Positions 34,639 through 43,104 of a stretch of DNA of 64,000 nt are shown in pieces (the stretch's first letter is position 1; each line of letters begins with the position of its first letter). The notes under the pieces were generated by a model. It had not been told where the DNA came from, did no database searches, and worked only from the letters and a program-made list of their open reading frames with translations. Source of the stretch: Desulfosporosinus youngiae DSM 17734 (GTDB taxonomy: Bacteria; Bacillota; Desulfitobacteriia; Desulfitobacteriales; Desulfitobacteriaceae); NCBI RefSeq assembly GCF_000244895.1, contig NZ_CM001441.1:4492198-4556197 (forward strand). Direction: 5' to 3'. Both the position numbers and the translations under genes were made by a program.

Positions 34639-35853
34639 TTAATCCGAGAATTTGCCATAAACGATACGTTCACGAAGTTCTCCAATCATGCCGGGAACAT
34701 TGATACTCATCGGGCAACGCTCTACGCATCTTCCGCATCTCAGACAGGAATAAACAAGCGGTGCCGCTTTCTCCATTCCTCCCGACACAAATGCCGTCCA
34801 GATCGCACCTATGCCGCCCATATAGGTGTGTCCAAAATGACCGGCTGTTACCTGGAACACAGGACATTCATACATACATCCGCCGCAACGCAGACAATGC
34901 AGAGCCTGGCTGAATTTATCCTCCTTGGCCATTTCAGTCCGGCCATTGTCGACAAAAATGACATAGAATTCCTTAGGACCGTGTGCTCCATAAGTCGTTA
35001 CTTTTTCAATATCCCCGGTTTTACTGGGTCCGCTCACAATGTTGACATACCCTGGAACACCATACTGAGCATATCTCCAAGTAACCTCAGCAACTTTCAT
35101 CGCATCCTGGAACGTAGGCACTAATTTCTCGACTCCCACCATCACGATATGAACCGGAGGAGCACCGGTAGCCAGCCGTATATTTCCTTCGTTTTCAATA
35201 ATCACCATTGCACCGGTATCCGCTGCCACTACATTGGCCCCGCTGATGCCCACATCCGCAGTAAAGTATTTTTCACGCATGAATTCTCTTACAACCTTCA
35301 CTTCTTCAGCGATGTCCGGCGGAACTTCTTTATTAAAGAACTTGCTAAAAACCTCTGCCACCTGTTCCCGGGGCACATGAACGGATGGAGAGAGAATGTG
35401 CATTGGGCGTTCCTTACGCAGCTGCAGTATAAACTCACCCAAGTCCGTCTCCCAAACTTCGTTGCCATTCTCCTCCAGGTATTCACGCAAATGAAGCTCT
35501 TCACCCAGCATACTTTTCCCTTTAACAACGGTTTTACCCTTGCCAATCAGTCCCAGGGCTATTTCCAAAGCAGCTTGATGATCTTTAGCATAAAATGCTT
35601 TTCCCCTGTTGCGCTCTACAGAAGCCATTGCCTGTTTCAGTAAGTCGTCTAAATCAGCCATCGATTGGCTCTTGATCTCCTGCACCTCTTCTGCCAGCTT
35701 CGGAGTATGCGGAAAGCGCTCTAAGGTTTCAGAAACTGTGTTGCGATAAGAAGTGACCGCCCGTGAGATCGCAGTTCGAATATTATTGTCCTCGCTTGCT
35801 GCATTAAGGGACTTGGCATACTTGACGAAGTCCTTTCTCAAATCCACTGTCAT
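34639..35853 (-). CDS. LUD-domain 4Fe-4S protein (LutB type)
   Basis: A 404-aa protein with a LUD domain (about 60-300; KGKSMLGEELHLREYLEENG, VGISGANVVAADTGAMVI, NIVSGPSKTGDIE) followed by two 4Fe-4S motifs, CLRCGGCMYECPVF and CLRCGRCVERCPMSINVP. It resembles LutB of lactate utilisation, and also redox subunits used by sulfate reducers. It overlaps the CCG-domain gene by 4 bp (ATGA), so the two products likely work as a complex oxidising lactate or another hydroxy acid. LutC is absent here. Confidence 0.88.
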   Translation of the reverse strand: MTVDLRKDFVKYAKSLNAASEDNNIRTAISRAVTSYRNTVSETLERFPHTPKLAEEVQEIKSQSMADLDDLLKQAMASVERNRGKAFYAKDHQAALEIALGLIGKGKTVVKGKSMLGEELHLREYLEENGNEVWETDLGEFILQLRKERPMHILSPSVHVPREQVAEVFSKFFNKEVPPDIAEEVKVVREFMREKYFTADVGISGANVVAADTGAMVIIENEGNIRLATGAPPVHIVMVGVEKLVPTFQDAMKVAEVTWRYAQYGVPGYVNIVSGPSKTGDIEKVTTYGAHGPKEFYVIFVDNGRTEMAKEDKFSQALHCLRCGGCMYECPVFQVTAGHFGHTYMGGIGAIWTAFVSGGMEKAAPLVYSCLRCGRCVERCPMSINVPGMIGELRERIVYGKFSD

Positions 35854-36830
35854 GCTTTAACCCCCCTATATAGGAATTCAATTAAATCTTCGATCACAGC
35901 CGAATCCCCTTTGGCCAGTCCGCCCTCTAACGCCGACAGACAATAAGGACAGGACGTCAGAATGTGCTTTGAACCACTTTCCTTCAATTCGACCACTCGT
36001 CGGCCGCCAATGACATGAGATAACTCCGGGAACAAAATTTTGATAGGCCCGCCGCAACAAGACGTCCATTCCCGATTCATAGAAGCCTCTTTCACCTCTG
36101 CCCCAACACTTTCCAAGATATCTCTCAATTCCTGGTGTATGCCTAATTCACGAGCCAAACGACATGAGTCATGAATGACAACCGACTCCGGGGATTGGAT
36201 CTTAGCTAACTTATCCCGGCGTTCCCAGACGAGATCCACATAAGTACGGATTTCAAAGTTAAAATCCTCAACCATTTTTGGATAAATAAACTTAAAGACC
36301 TCTGCCGCATGAGGAGAGAGACAAACAATAGTTTTAGCACCGCTCCTCTTAATAACTTCGACCACTCTTTTGACATAATCCTTCATATCTTCTAAATAAC
36401 CTAATTCATATAACAGTGCACCACTATACAGTTCCTCGCTTCCAGAGTAACAGAACTCATAGCCCAGCTCTTGAAGCACCTTAGCAGCTTTAAAGCAAAC
36501 CGAATTATAGCGATCCTTATCTTTAGCAAGTACTGAAGCGTACATCTTCTCCGGGCTGAACCCAGTTTTATTGAGGATATTTCGGGCACCCATCATCATG
36601 GAAAATACTTTGCTGCCTTGATCAAGATGTGTAATCGTTTTAACTAAGGAGTCGATAAAGGGGAGCATCTGGTATTCCCCACCTGTATAAAAAAGCATTT
36701 CTCCTTTAGCCGGTAATTTAAGTTCCTTAGCCCATGAAGCAACCTCAGAACCCTTTAAGGCTAATGGGCTGCCATGTTTAATAATATTTTCACTTATAAC
36801 GTCAAGTACCATTGGCATTTTTGTTTCCAC
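35850..36830 (-). CDS. CCG-domain Fe-S protein (LutA/HdrB type), one motif degenerate
   Basis: A 326-aa protein related to LutA and heterodisulfide reductase subunit B, normally with two cysteine-rich CCG domains. The C-terminal one is intact: HDSCRLAREL, SCCGGPIKILFP and TSCPYCLSAL. At the first position the motif reads SEELYSGALLYELG and LSPHAAEVF, so the CCG and CxxC cysteines are replaced. One cluster therefore seems lost. No strong membrane segments. It is co-transcribed with the LUD protein; electron transfer to the 4Fe-4S partner is inferred. Confidence 0.85.
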   Translation of the reverse strand: METKMPMVLDVISENIIKHGSPLALKGSEVASWAKELKLPAKGEMLFYTGGEYQMLPFIDSLVKTITHLDQGSKVFSMMMGARNILNKTGFSPEKMYASVLAKDKDRYNSVCFKAAKVLQELGYEFCYSGSEELYSGALLYELGYLEDMKDYVKRVVEVIKRSGAKTIVCLSPHAAEVFKFIYPKMVEDFNFEIRTYVDLVWERRDKLAKIQSPESVVIHDSCRLARELGIHQELRDILESVGAEVKEASMNREWTSCCGGPIKILFPELSHVIGGRRVVELKESGSKHILTSCPYCLSALEGGLAKGDSAVIEDLIEFLYRGVKA

Positions 36831-37169
36831 AACCTAACACTTCCTCCCCCAATTAATATCTGAAAACAGACATTCTTTCATTCAGAAAGCGCGCATCGAA
36901 TCACTCTTAGCGCGCCTTCATTATTCCTCATTTGAAACCAATTAAACTGCATGTATTTCATTATATCTAAAAAATCAACCAAAAGTAACCCCATTCGTGT
37001 ATTGTATTATGTATACCTTTTTTAATTTAACATTTATTAGTATCCTTTGTATATTTATCCTTTTAAAGAGTTATACTTACTAATTAGTTAGAACAAAGCT
37101 TGTTCAACTCATTTCAGTCATCATTTAAATAGCCTCTATAAAAAATAGTTTTATTATTTGGGGGAACCA

Positions 37170-38093
37170 ATGAAAGATAAATATACCATAATATTCATAC
37201 CACCCGATCATTCCACAACTCATCAATTTCAACTTTCTAAGCATGGGAAAAGATATCTAAATCTGGGTATATTCCTTTTAGGAGTCTTGATTATCGGACT
37301 ATTCGCTCGAAATTTCTATCTTAGCCATTACATAAAAGATCTCACCCCCGCTATTAAGCACATTACACAACTCAAATCCACCATTGAAGAGCGTGATCAG
37401 GAAATATCCGCTTTAAATGAAAAGTCTCTTCAAATGACTAAAGACCTCTCAAGAATCGAGGACTTAGAGAAAAGACTTTCTTCTATGTTGCAACTACATC
37501 CGGCTTCCTCACCAACCACATCCCTAAGCCGCAGTGTTAACCCTGATGCTCAAAACTTTATTCTAGCGAACCCGACCGTTCAAACTCCTGAGCAAAGCGC
37601 CAAAATCGTCGCTGACTATTTAAGTCTCTTAGAGAGATATTATGGGGCGGCTATTCTTAAAAAAGACCATCTGGACCACACTCCCAGCATACTGCCGGCC
37701 GAAGGAGAAATTACATCTCCTTATGGCTATCGGCGGAATCCCTTTGGAGGTCTTTCCAAAGAGTTTCATAGCGGAATTGATATCGGCTGTGACTACGGAA
37801 CTCCAGTTTTGGCTACTGCAGATGGGATTATTACCTTTGCGGGCAGCAATCCCGTTTTCGGCCTGAGAGTAGATATTGATCACGGTCATGGAATCGAAAC
37901 CTTCTACGGTCATAATTCCCGCCTTCTGGTAAAGAAAGGGGACTTAGTGAAAAAACATGACCTCATAGCCTATAGCGGAAATTCCGGGCGAAGTACAGGA
38001 GCCCATCTTCATTACGGAATGATTGTTAATGGAAAGAATGTGGATCCCCTAACTTATACAAAAATACCAAAGGAGCACAACGAGAATGTTTAA
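37170..38093 (+). CDS. M23 family peptidase with N-terminal membrane anchor
   Basis: A 307-aa protein: one membrane helix (about 34-52), a coiled-coil stalk with KSTIEERDQEISALNEKSLQ, then a C-terminal M23 (LytM) domain (about 185-300). Zinc ligands are visible in FHSGIDIGCDYGTPV and GRSTGAHLHYGMIV; the HGHGIETFYGHNS segment is between. It should cut peptide cross-links in peptidoglycan. ATG 37170 follows GGGGGAA; an upstream TTG at 37158 lies within that site. It overlaps the bactofilin gene by 8 bp; bactofilin and M23 peptidases are a known pair in cell-shape control. Confidence 0.9.
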   Translation: MKDKYTIIFIPPDHSTTHQFQLSKHGKRYLNLGIFLLGVLIIGLFARNFYLSHYIKDLTPAIKHITQLKSTIEERDQEISALNEKSLQMTKDLSRIEDLEKRLSSMLQLHPASSPTTSLSRSVNPDAQNFILANPTVQTPEQSAKIVADYLSLLERYYGAAILKKDHLDHTPSILPAEGEITSPYGYRRNPFGGLSKEFHSGIDIGCDYGTPVLATADGIITFAGSNPVFGLRVDIDHGHGIETFYGHNSRLLVKKGDLVKKHDLIAYSGNSGRSTGAHLHYGMIVNGKNVDPLTYTKIPKEHNENV

Positions 38094-38523
38094 AAAGCTT
38101 ACCAATTCCAACTCCCAATCTAACGGAGACACGACGTTCATCGCGGCTGACTGCCAAATAACCGGAACCATTGTCATTAATGGAAATGCAAGAATTGACG
38201 GAAAAATCGAAGGAAGTGTTCAAGTAACCGGGGACTTAATCATTGGCACGACCGCTTACCTAAAGGCTGATATCGAAGCAAATACGGTCAGCATGGCTGG
38301 GGAAGTACACGGAAACCTAAAGACGACGGATCTTTTAGAGTTAAATACGACTGCCCGTTTATTTGGTGATATACGCACACGTCAATTTAAAGTTGAACAA
38401 GGTGCGCGATTCACTGGGATGAGTCAGCTTCTTGAAGAATCTGCCCCTTCTTTGATTATCCATGAAACGAATAAGGAACCCCACTCAACTAAGGAAACAA
38501 AGCTAGTCTCTTCCCAAGCCTAA
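38086..38523 (+). CDS. bactofilin
   Basis: A 145-aa protein with the polymer-forming DUF583 core (about 20-120): repetitive beta-helix segments such as GTIVINGNARIDGKIEGSV, VTGDLIIGTTAYLKADIEA and TVSMAGEVHGNLKTTD. Bactofilins self-assemble into filaments without nucleotide and localise cell-wall enzymes. The gene starts inside the end of the M23 peptidase gene, implying coupling; its filament probably scaffolds that peptidase. Confidence 0.92.
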   Translation: MFKKLTNSNSQSNGDTTFIAADCQITGTIVINGNARIDGKIEGSVQVTGDLIIGTTAYLKADIEANTVSMAGEVHGNLKTTDLLELNTTARLFGDIRTRQFKVEQGARFTGMSQLLEESAPSLIIHETNKEPHSTKETKLVSSQA

Positions 38524-38549
38524 ACATTGAAATTTCTTCTTCAAAGTCC

Positions 38550-38595
38550 AGAGGGCAGCTAAACCATTAACTTTGGTTAAACTGCCCTCTTTTTG
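38550..38595 (+). terminator. terminator of the M23-bactofilin operon
   Basis: AGAGGGCAG (38550-38558) pairs with CTGCCCTCT (38582-38590), with inner CTAAACCA/TGGTTAA pairing, followed by TTTT. Confidence 0.8.
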
Positions 38596-38647
38596 GCTTG
38601 TCAGAGTATATAACCCTCTAACAGGTTGATTTTAATTTATGCCTCGC

Positions 38648-40159
38648 TCACACTTCAATAGGCAGATCTTTCTTATCCAAAGCATTGATATAAGCCTTGG
38701 CACTAGCTTCAATAATATCTGTAGAAAAACCCTTTCCTACTACAAGGCGGCCATCTTCATAACGCAGTTTAACCGTAGCCTCGCCCAGGGCCTCGCTGCT
38801 CCGTGTCACAGATTTAAGCGTATAATCCTCAAGGGTTGCCGTATTTCCTGTTATTCGGTCAATCGTGTTAAACAGCGCGTTCACCGGACCATTGCCACAA
38901 GCGGCATCGGTCATCATGTTGCCCTCTATTTCCAAAGTTACGGTAGCCGTCGCCATCTCAACCCCATTTGTTGCGATAGACATACTCTGGAAGACAATAT
39001 TGTTCGCCATACTTCCCGAATCCCCCATTAAGACATAAAGATCCTGATCAAACACTTCTTTTTTCAGATCTGCTAACTGTAAAAACCGTTGATAAACATC
39101 ATCAAGCTGGGCACCTTCCACTTCGTATCCCAGTTCCTGCAGGCAATGCTTCAAAGCATGCCTTCCCGATCTGGCCGTAAGACTGATCAAATTTTTTGGA
39201 ACTCCGATTGTTTCCGGTTGAATAATCTCATAAGTTTTCCGGTCTTTGAGAACTCCATCTTGATGAATACCCGAGGCGTGATTAAAGGCATTGGCTCCGA
39301 CAATCGCCTTATGATCTGGAACGGTCACTCCTGTTATCCTGGAGACCAGCCTGCTCGTGGCCGATATCTCGCGGGTATTGACTTTACTCTCTACGCCGTA
39401 GCCATCGCGCCGAGTGTAAATCGACATAACTACCTCTTCAAGAGATGTATTTCCTGCCCGCTCACCAATACCATTAATCGTTCCCTCTACCTGGCTTGCT
39501 CCCGCCTTAATGCCCGCCAAGGAATTCGCTGTTGCCATTCCCAAGTCGTTGTGACAGTGAACACTCACGATAGCCCGGTCAATATTCCGGACGTTTTTAA
39601 AAACCGATTCAATCAATTCCCCGTATTCCCAAGGACTTGCATAGCCTACCGTATCCGGCAGATTTACTACAGTGGCTCCTGCTGAAATCACATTTTCAAT
39701 CACCTTTGCCAGGAAGATTGGGTCGCTGCGAAAAGCATCTTCTGCGTAAAACTCCACATCACTTACATATTTTTTAGCGTACTTAACAGCCGCCACAGCT
39801 TGTTCTACAACTTGATCCGGGGTTAGTTTTAATTTCTTTTCCATATGCACGGGAGAAACTCCTATACCCGTATGAATTCGGGGATACTCCGCTTTGCGCA
39901 GAGCTTCAGCACAAAGATCAATATCCGGCGCTACAGCCCGTGTTAACCCGCAGATGACAACTCCTTTCAGTTCCTTAGCAAGCGTGCGGACTGATTCCAT
40001 ATCTCCGGGGGAGGATGCTGGAAAACCTGCTTCAATAATATCGACTCCAAGCTTGACCAACTGCCGACCAATTTCTAATTTTTCCTTGACATTTAGAGTA
40101 ATCCCCAAGGATTGTTCCCCATCTCTGAGAGTCGTGTCAAATACATATAACCTGCGCAT
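38648..40159 (-). CDS. leuA: 2-isopropylmalate synthase
   Basis: A 503-aa protein that condenses acetyl-CoA with 2-oxoisovalerate, the first committed step of leucine synthesis. The catalytic barrel starts RRLYVFDTTLRDGEQSLG, with HCHNDLGMATANSLAGIKAG and INGIGERAGNTSLEEV; NAFNHASGIHQDGVLK precedes the regulatory domain (about 375-503) that senses leucine. I use ATG 40159 after AAAGGAGG; an in-frame upstream extension reaches into the T-box terminator. The T-box leader reads leucine. No leuB, leuC or leuD follow; the gene is alone. Confidence 0.9.
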   Translation of the reverse strand: MRRLYVFDTTLRDGEQSLGITLNVKEKLEIGRQLVKLGVDIIEAGFPASSPGDMESVRTLAKELKGVVICGLTRAVAPDIDLCAEALRKAEYPRIHTGIGVSPVHMEKKLKLTPDQVVEQAVAAVKYAKKYVSDVEFYAEDAFRSDPIFLAKVIENVISAGATVVNLPDTVGYASPWEYGELIESVFKNVRNIDRAIVSVHCHNDLGMATANSLAGIKAGASQVEGTINGIGERAGNTSLEEVVMSIYTRRDGYGVESKVNTREISATSRLVSRITGVTVPDHKAIVGANAFNHASGIHQDGVLKDRKTYEIIQPETIGVPKNLISLTARSGRHALKHCLQELGYEVEGAQLDDVYQRFLQLADLKKEVFDQDLYVLMGDSGSMANNIVFQSMSIATNGVEMATATVTLEIEGNMMTDAACGNGPVNALFNTIDRITGNTATLEDYTLKSVTRSSEALGEATVKLRYEDGRLVVGKGFSTDIIEASAKAYINALDKKDLPIEV

Positions 40160-40544
40160 GATTAAATCCTCCTTTAAAATAAATAAACCCTTCGTCTCTG
40201 ATTGAGACGAAGGGTTAGTTCGCGGTACCACTCAAGTTGACAGCAAAAAAGCCGTCTTCTCTGCAAGATACGGGAGCAACGCGAGGTTCGAGGCACGATG
40301 TGCGAAGTTCAACTTTAAAATAACTTTACGGGTCGAACTACAGGCATCGAACATCGAGGTTCCGATATCTCCTTCCTTTTAACGGCGGAAGCTCCGTCCG
40401 AGCCTACTTTTATCATTTCGGTCGGCTACTCGAGGAAGAGTTCCAATTCCATACCATTACTGCCTTTCACCACCCGGCAGCTCTCTAAAAACAGCACTAG
40501 GAAATGTACTATTTCCTCTCATCGTCATTTTAACAGTTGTAAAT
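40160..40544 (-). promoter_or_regulatory. T-box leader of leuA (leucine, specifier CUC)
   Basis: Contains the T-box core GAGTGGTACCGCG on the minus strand (40221-40233) and a downstream 13-bp terminator stem starting AACCCTTCGTCTC (40186-40198 with 40204-40216) followed by TTTATTTATTTT. Stem I pairing GAGGAA/UUCCUC places the codon CUC at 40438-40440, immediately 5' of the pairing strand, where the specifier is expected. Uncharged leucyl-tRNA should favour the antiterminator. The middle of the leader is longer than usual and holds related GTTCGAGG-type repeats at 40283-40360. Confidence 0.9.
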
Positions 40545-40550
40545 ATTTTT

Positions 40551-40578
40551 ATTTTACACTAGTTTCTTTAGATGTCAA
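40551..40578 (-). promoter_or_regulatory. promoter of the leuA T-box leader
   Basis: TTGACA (40573-40578) and TAAAAT (40551-40556) spaced 16 bp on the minus strand. Confidence 0.6.
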
Positions 40579-40595
40579 GGGTTTTTCCGAATATT

Positions 40596-42017
40596 TTACG
40601 GCAATAAATTATTTGGCTTAATGTAATTTTTACGATTGTAGGAAATCACGGCAGCCAGAATAGCAATGCCCATCGCCACCAACATAACCGAATGATAAGC
40701 AAACATGAACTCTTCGACTTGACCAGGTTGGGGCAGGGAAACGCCGCCCCATGCGTCGAACAAGGATACGGATAAAGCAATACCTATAACCATTCCTAAA
40801 TTTCTCACTAAGCTATTGATCCCTCCGGCTATACTCAGTTTATGAGGAGGAACTGAGCTCATCACACTGCTGTTGTTCGGAGATTGGAACATACCGGCAC
40901 CTAAACCCATCAGGATCGGGCCGGGGATGATCTGCATAAAACTTGCCGTGGTCGAAAGAGTCGAAAAATAGAACAAGCCAAGGGCTGTTATCACTAACCC
41001 GCTCGTCGTGAGAATCATCGGCCCAAATTTGTCAGAGGCATGACCACTGATAGGCGCTGTAAAGGCCATTACAAATGGAAAGATCATTAACATCAGCCCA
41101 AGCTGATGGGGCTCGTAGTTAAGTACCCCTTGTAAGTAAAAAGGTAAGAGCATGTTATTGGCAAACATAGCGACAAAGGATAGTCCCCCTGAGAGATTTC
41201 CTATAAGAAATGGACGGTTTCGAAAAAGGGATAAGTTAATCATGGGATGTGGGACTTTGCGTTCCGTCCTAACGAAGAAGACCAAGGATATCATCCCCAG
41301 CGCTAAGCTTAATAGAATCGGAAGACTAAACCATCCCCACGTCTCGCCATTGGTAATTCCCAAGAGTACACCCAGCATTCCAAACGTAAATGTGAAAGCA
41401 CCTATAAAATCAAAACTCTCTTGGCCTTTAGTGGATACATCGTTGGGTAAAATCATTAGAACCGCTATATATCCAATAATGCCAATTGGAATGTTTATCC
41501 AAAAAATCGAGCGCCAGCTAGTCAAGCCAATGATAACACCGCCTAAGGCCGGTCCTGTCAGCGAACCAAGGGCAACGACAGTTCCTGTCAGGCCAAGGGC
41601 TCTTCCCCGTTCCTTCGGCGGAAAAATGGCAGTGATAATAGCAGGAGCATTAGACATTAACATGGAAGCACCTACCGCTTGCAACACTCTGGTTCCAACC
41701 AGAAACCAGATATTTTGGGCAAAGCCACAGAGAACCGAACCCAGAGTAAACATCAGAAAACCAAGGGCAAAGACCCTTTTACGTCCGAACATATCAGCTA
41801 TCCGACCAAAGACGGGCAATAAACTGGTGATAGTTAAAAGATAGGCGCTAACCACCCATTGAAGTGTCGCAAGGTCCGAATGCAGTTGCCTGGATATGGT
41901 TGGCAGGGCAACACTTACAATACTGCTATCCAATGTTGACATAAACGTGCCGATCGCGACCGTGGCCAGGACATACCAGCGGTAGTTCGGAGAACTCTTA
42001 ATAGTTTCTAACATCAT
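40596..42017 (-). CDS. MFS drug efflux transporter (DHA2 type)
   Basis: A 473-aa permease with 14 predicted helices. The DHA2 family start is clear: FMSTLDSSIVSVALPTISRQ, then LLPVFGRIADMFGRKRVFAL (motif A) and the motif C region LTGTVVALGSLTGPALGGVI. These proton-driven exporters remove lipophilic toxic compounds. GAGGAGAGGG stands before tandem ATGs. No regulator adjoins it. The end lies only 12 bp before the T-box promoter region of leuA. Confidence 0.9.
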   Translation of the reverse strand: MMLETIKSSPNYRWYVLATVAIGTFMSTLDSSIVSVALPTISRQLHSDLATLQWVVSAYLLTITSLLPVFGRIADMFGRKRVFALGFLMFTLGSVLCGFAQNIWFLVGTRVLQAVGASMLMSNAPAIITAIFPPKERGRALGLTGTVVALGSLTGPALGGVIIGLTSWRSIFWINIPIGIIGYIAVLMILPNDVSTKGQESFDFIGAFTFTFGMLGVLLGITNGETWGWFSLPILLSLALGMISLVFFVRTERKVPHPMINLSLFRNRPFLIGNLSGGLSFVAMFANNMLLPFYLQGVLNYEPHQLGLMLMIFPFVMAFTAPISGHASDKFGPMILTTSGLVITALGLFYFSTLSTTASFMQIIPGPILMGLGAGMFQSPNNSSVMSSVPPHKLSIAGGINSLVRNLGMVIGIALSVSLFDAWGGVSLPQPGQVEEFMFAYHSVMLVAMGIAILAAVISYNRKNYIKPNNLLP

Positions 42018-42177
42018 TTTCCCTCTCCTCTATGTAAGCACCCATCTTGTCGGCATCCAAAAACCTATTACATTGGTCCAACATTACTTGCTATAGCAAT
42101 AGTTGTCTTCGATAATTTTTAAGCCTATTATATCAAGAGGGGTCAAAATCATCAACGGCTCTTTAAATGTTGTAAAA

Positions 42178-42217
42178 CGATGAAATAGAACCACACTTTG
42201 GCGGTTCTATTTCATCG
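42178..42217 (-). terminator. terminator of the 201-aa membrane protein gene
   Basis: A perfect 15-bp stem, CGATGAAATAGAACC (42178-42192) with 42203-42217, followed on the minus strand by TTTTAC. Confidence 0.75.
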
Positions 42218-42226
42218 TCCCATCGT

Positions 42227-42832
42227 TCAGTGAAATGCCGGTATTTCTTGAATCCTCTCTTCATTATTTTCTGTCGTTAAATGATTTCTAATGCTTACCA
42301 TTGTCTCAGGGTTTTCAATTCGTTTATCAAACAAGGATGGATCAGCACACCTGACCATCAGCCAAGACGTGGCAAGGCCATATAAAACATTATGCCAAAT
42401 AGCCGCATAATGGCTTTTGGATAAATGGGGTTTTGCTTTGTATAGGCCCACTCGTTGACCACCGTTATATAAAGTCGCCCAAATAAAGAGACCCCATACG
42501 CCTCCTTTGAACAAGTGATGGTCTTTACCGGTATGTTTTAAAAAATGAAAAAACGGTATGGCAAGCGCAGCACTGGTGGTCCAATGAAAGATCTGCCCTA
42601 AAAAGAAATTTTTAGCCCGATTTGTCCGAAAAGCTTTCATAAAGACAGAGCCGCCTAAATGTCCATAGAGAACCTCGGATTTGCCAACTCTCCATAAGAA
42701 TGCATTAGAAATATCCATTGCAACACCACCGAGGAATCCACTAAAGGCGGCTAATACAACAGAGTCTTTAATTTTAAGATTTGTTGCCCGATCTACAAGG
42801 TTTCGCAATTTTATACCGCTCTGTTTTTTCAT
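42227..42832 (-). CDS. membrane protein of unknown function
   Basis: A 201-aa protein with about four membrane helices: SVVLAAFSGFLGGVAMDISN, FHWTTSAALAIPFFHFLK, GVWGLFIWATLYNGGQRVGL and NVLYGLATSWLMV. A conserved-looking YAAIWHNVLYG segment follows. Similar small membrane proteins appear in related Firmicutes, but I do not recognise a named family. GGATTC-type sites are weak; the ATG at 42832 follows GAGAATGGAGG. Alone, with terminator. Confidence 0.7.
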   Translation of the reverse strand: MKKQSGIKLRNLVDRATNLKIKDSVVLAAFSGFLGGVAMDISNAFLWRVGKSEVLYGHLGGSVFMKAFRTNRAKNFFLGQIFHWTTSAALAIPFFHFLKHTGKDHHLFKGGVWGLFIWATLYNGGQRVGLYKAKPHLSKSHYAAIWHNVLYGLATSWLMVRCADPSLFDKRIENPETMVSIRNHLTTENNEERIQEIPAFH

Positions 42833-43039
42833 ATGAATCCTCCATTCTCACCTTATTGTTCACGTTCTTCAATTTTTCAGCTTTCCCATCTTGGCATTTA
42901 CCTCAGACTTTAGTTAGGCTATGAGAAAAAGCCATAGAAGCTTTCTTAGTTTAACTGTCATCGTTGTTTCTTATTCTATTTGAATGTTATCCCATTGCTG
43001 TGTCTGTCAATAGACTCGGCCAGAAATTATGGACACGAT

Positions 43040-43070
43040 AAAAGACCGCGGCCTATCCAGCCGCGGTTCT
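43040..43070 (-). terminator. terminator of the HlyD/ABC operon
   Basis: ACCGCGGC (43045-43052) and GCCGCGGT (43060-43067), loop CTATCCA, followed on the minus strand by CTTTTATC. Confidence 0.75.
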
Positions 43071-43104
43071 CATTTGTTATGATTATTTGACGATGTAACT
43101 TCGT

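Noticed and set aside
37091-37105. GAACAA-AGC-TTGTTC palindrome, considered as a LexA box.
   Set aside because: Spacing is GAAC-N7-GTTC, not the N4 of the Firmicute LexA site; the genes nearby are not SOS genes.
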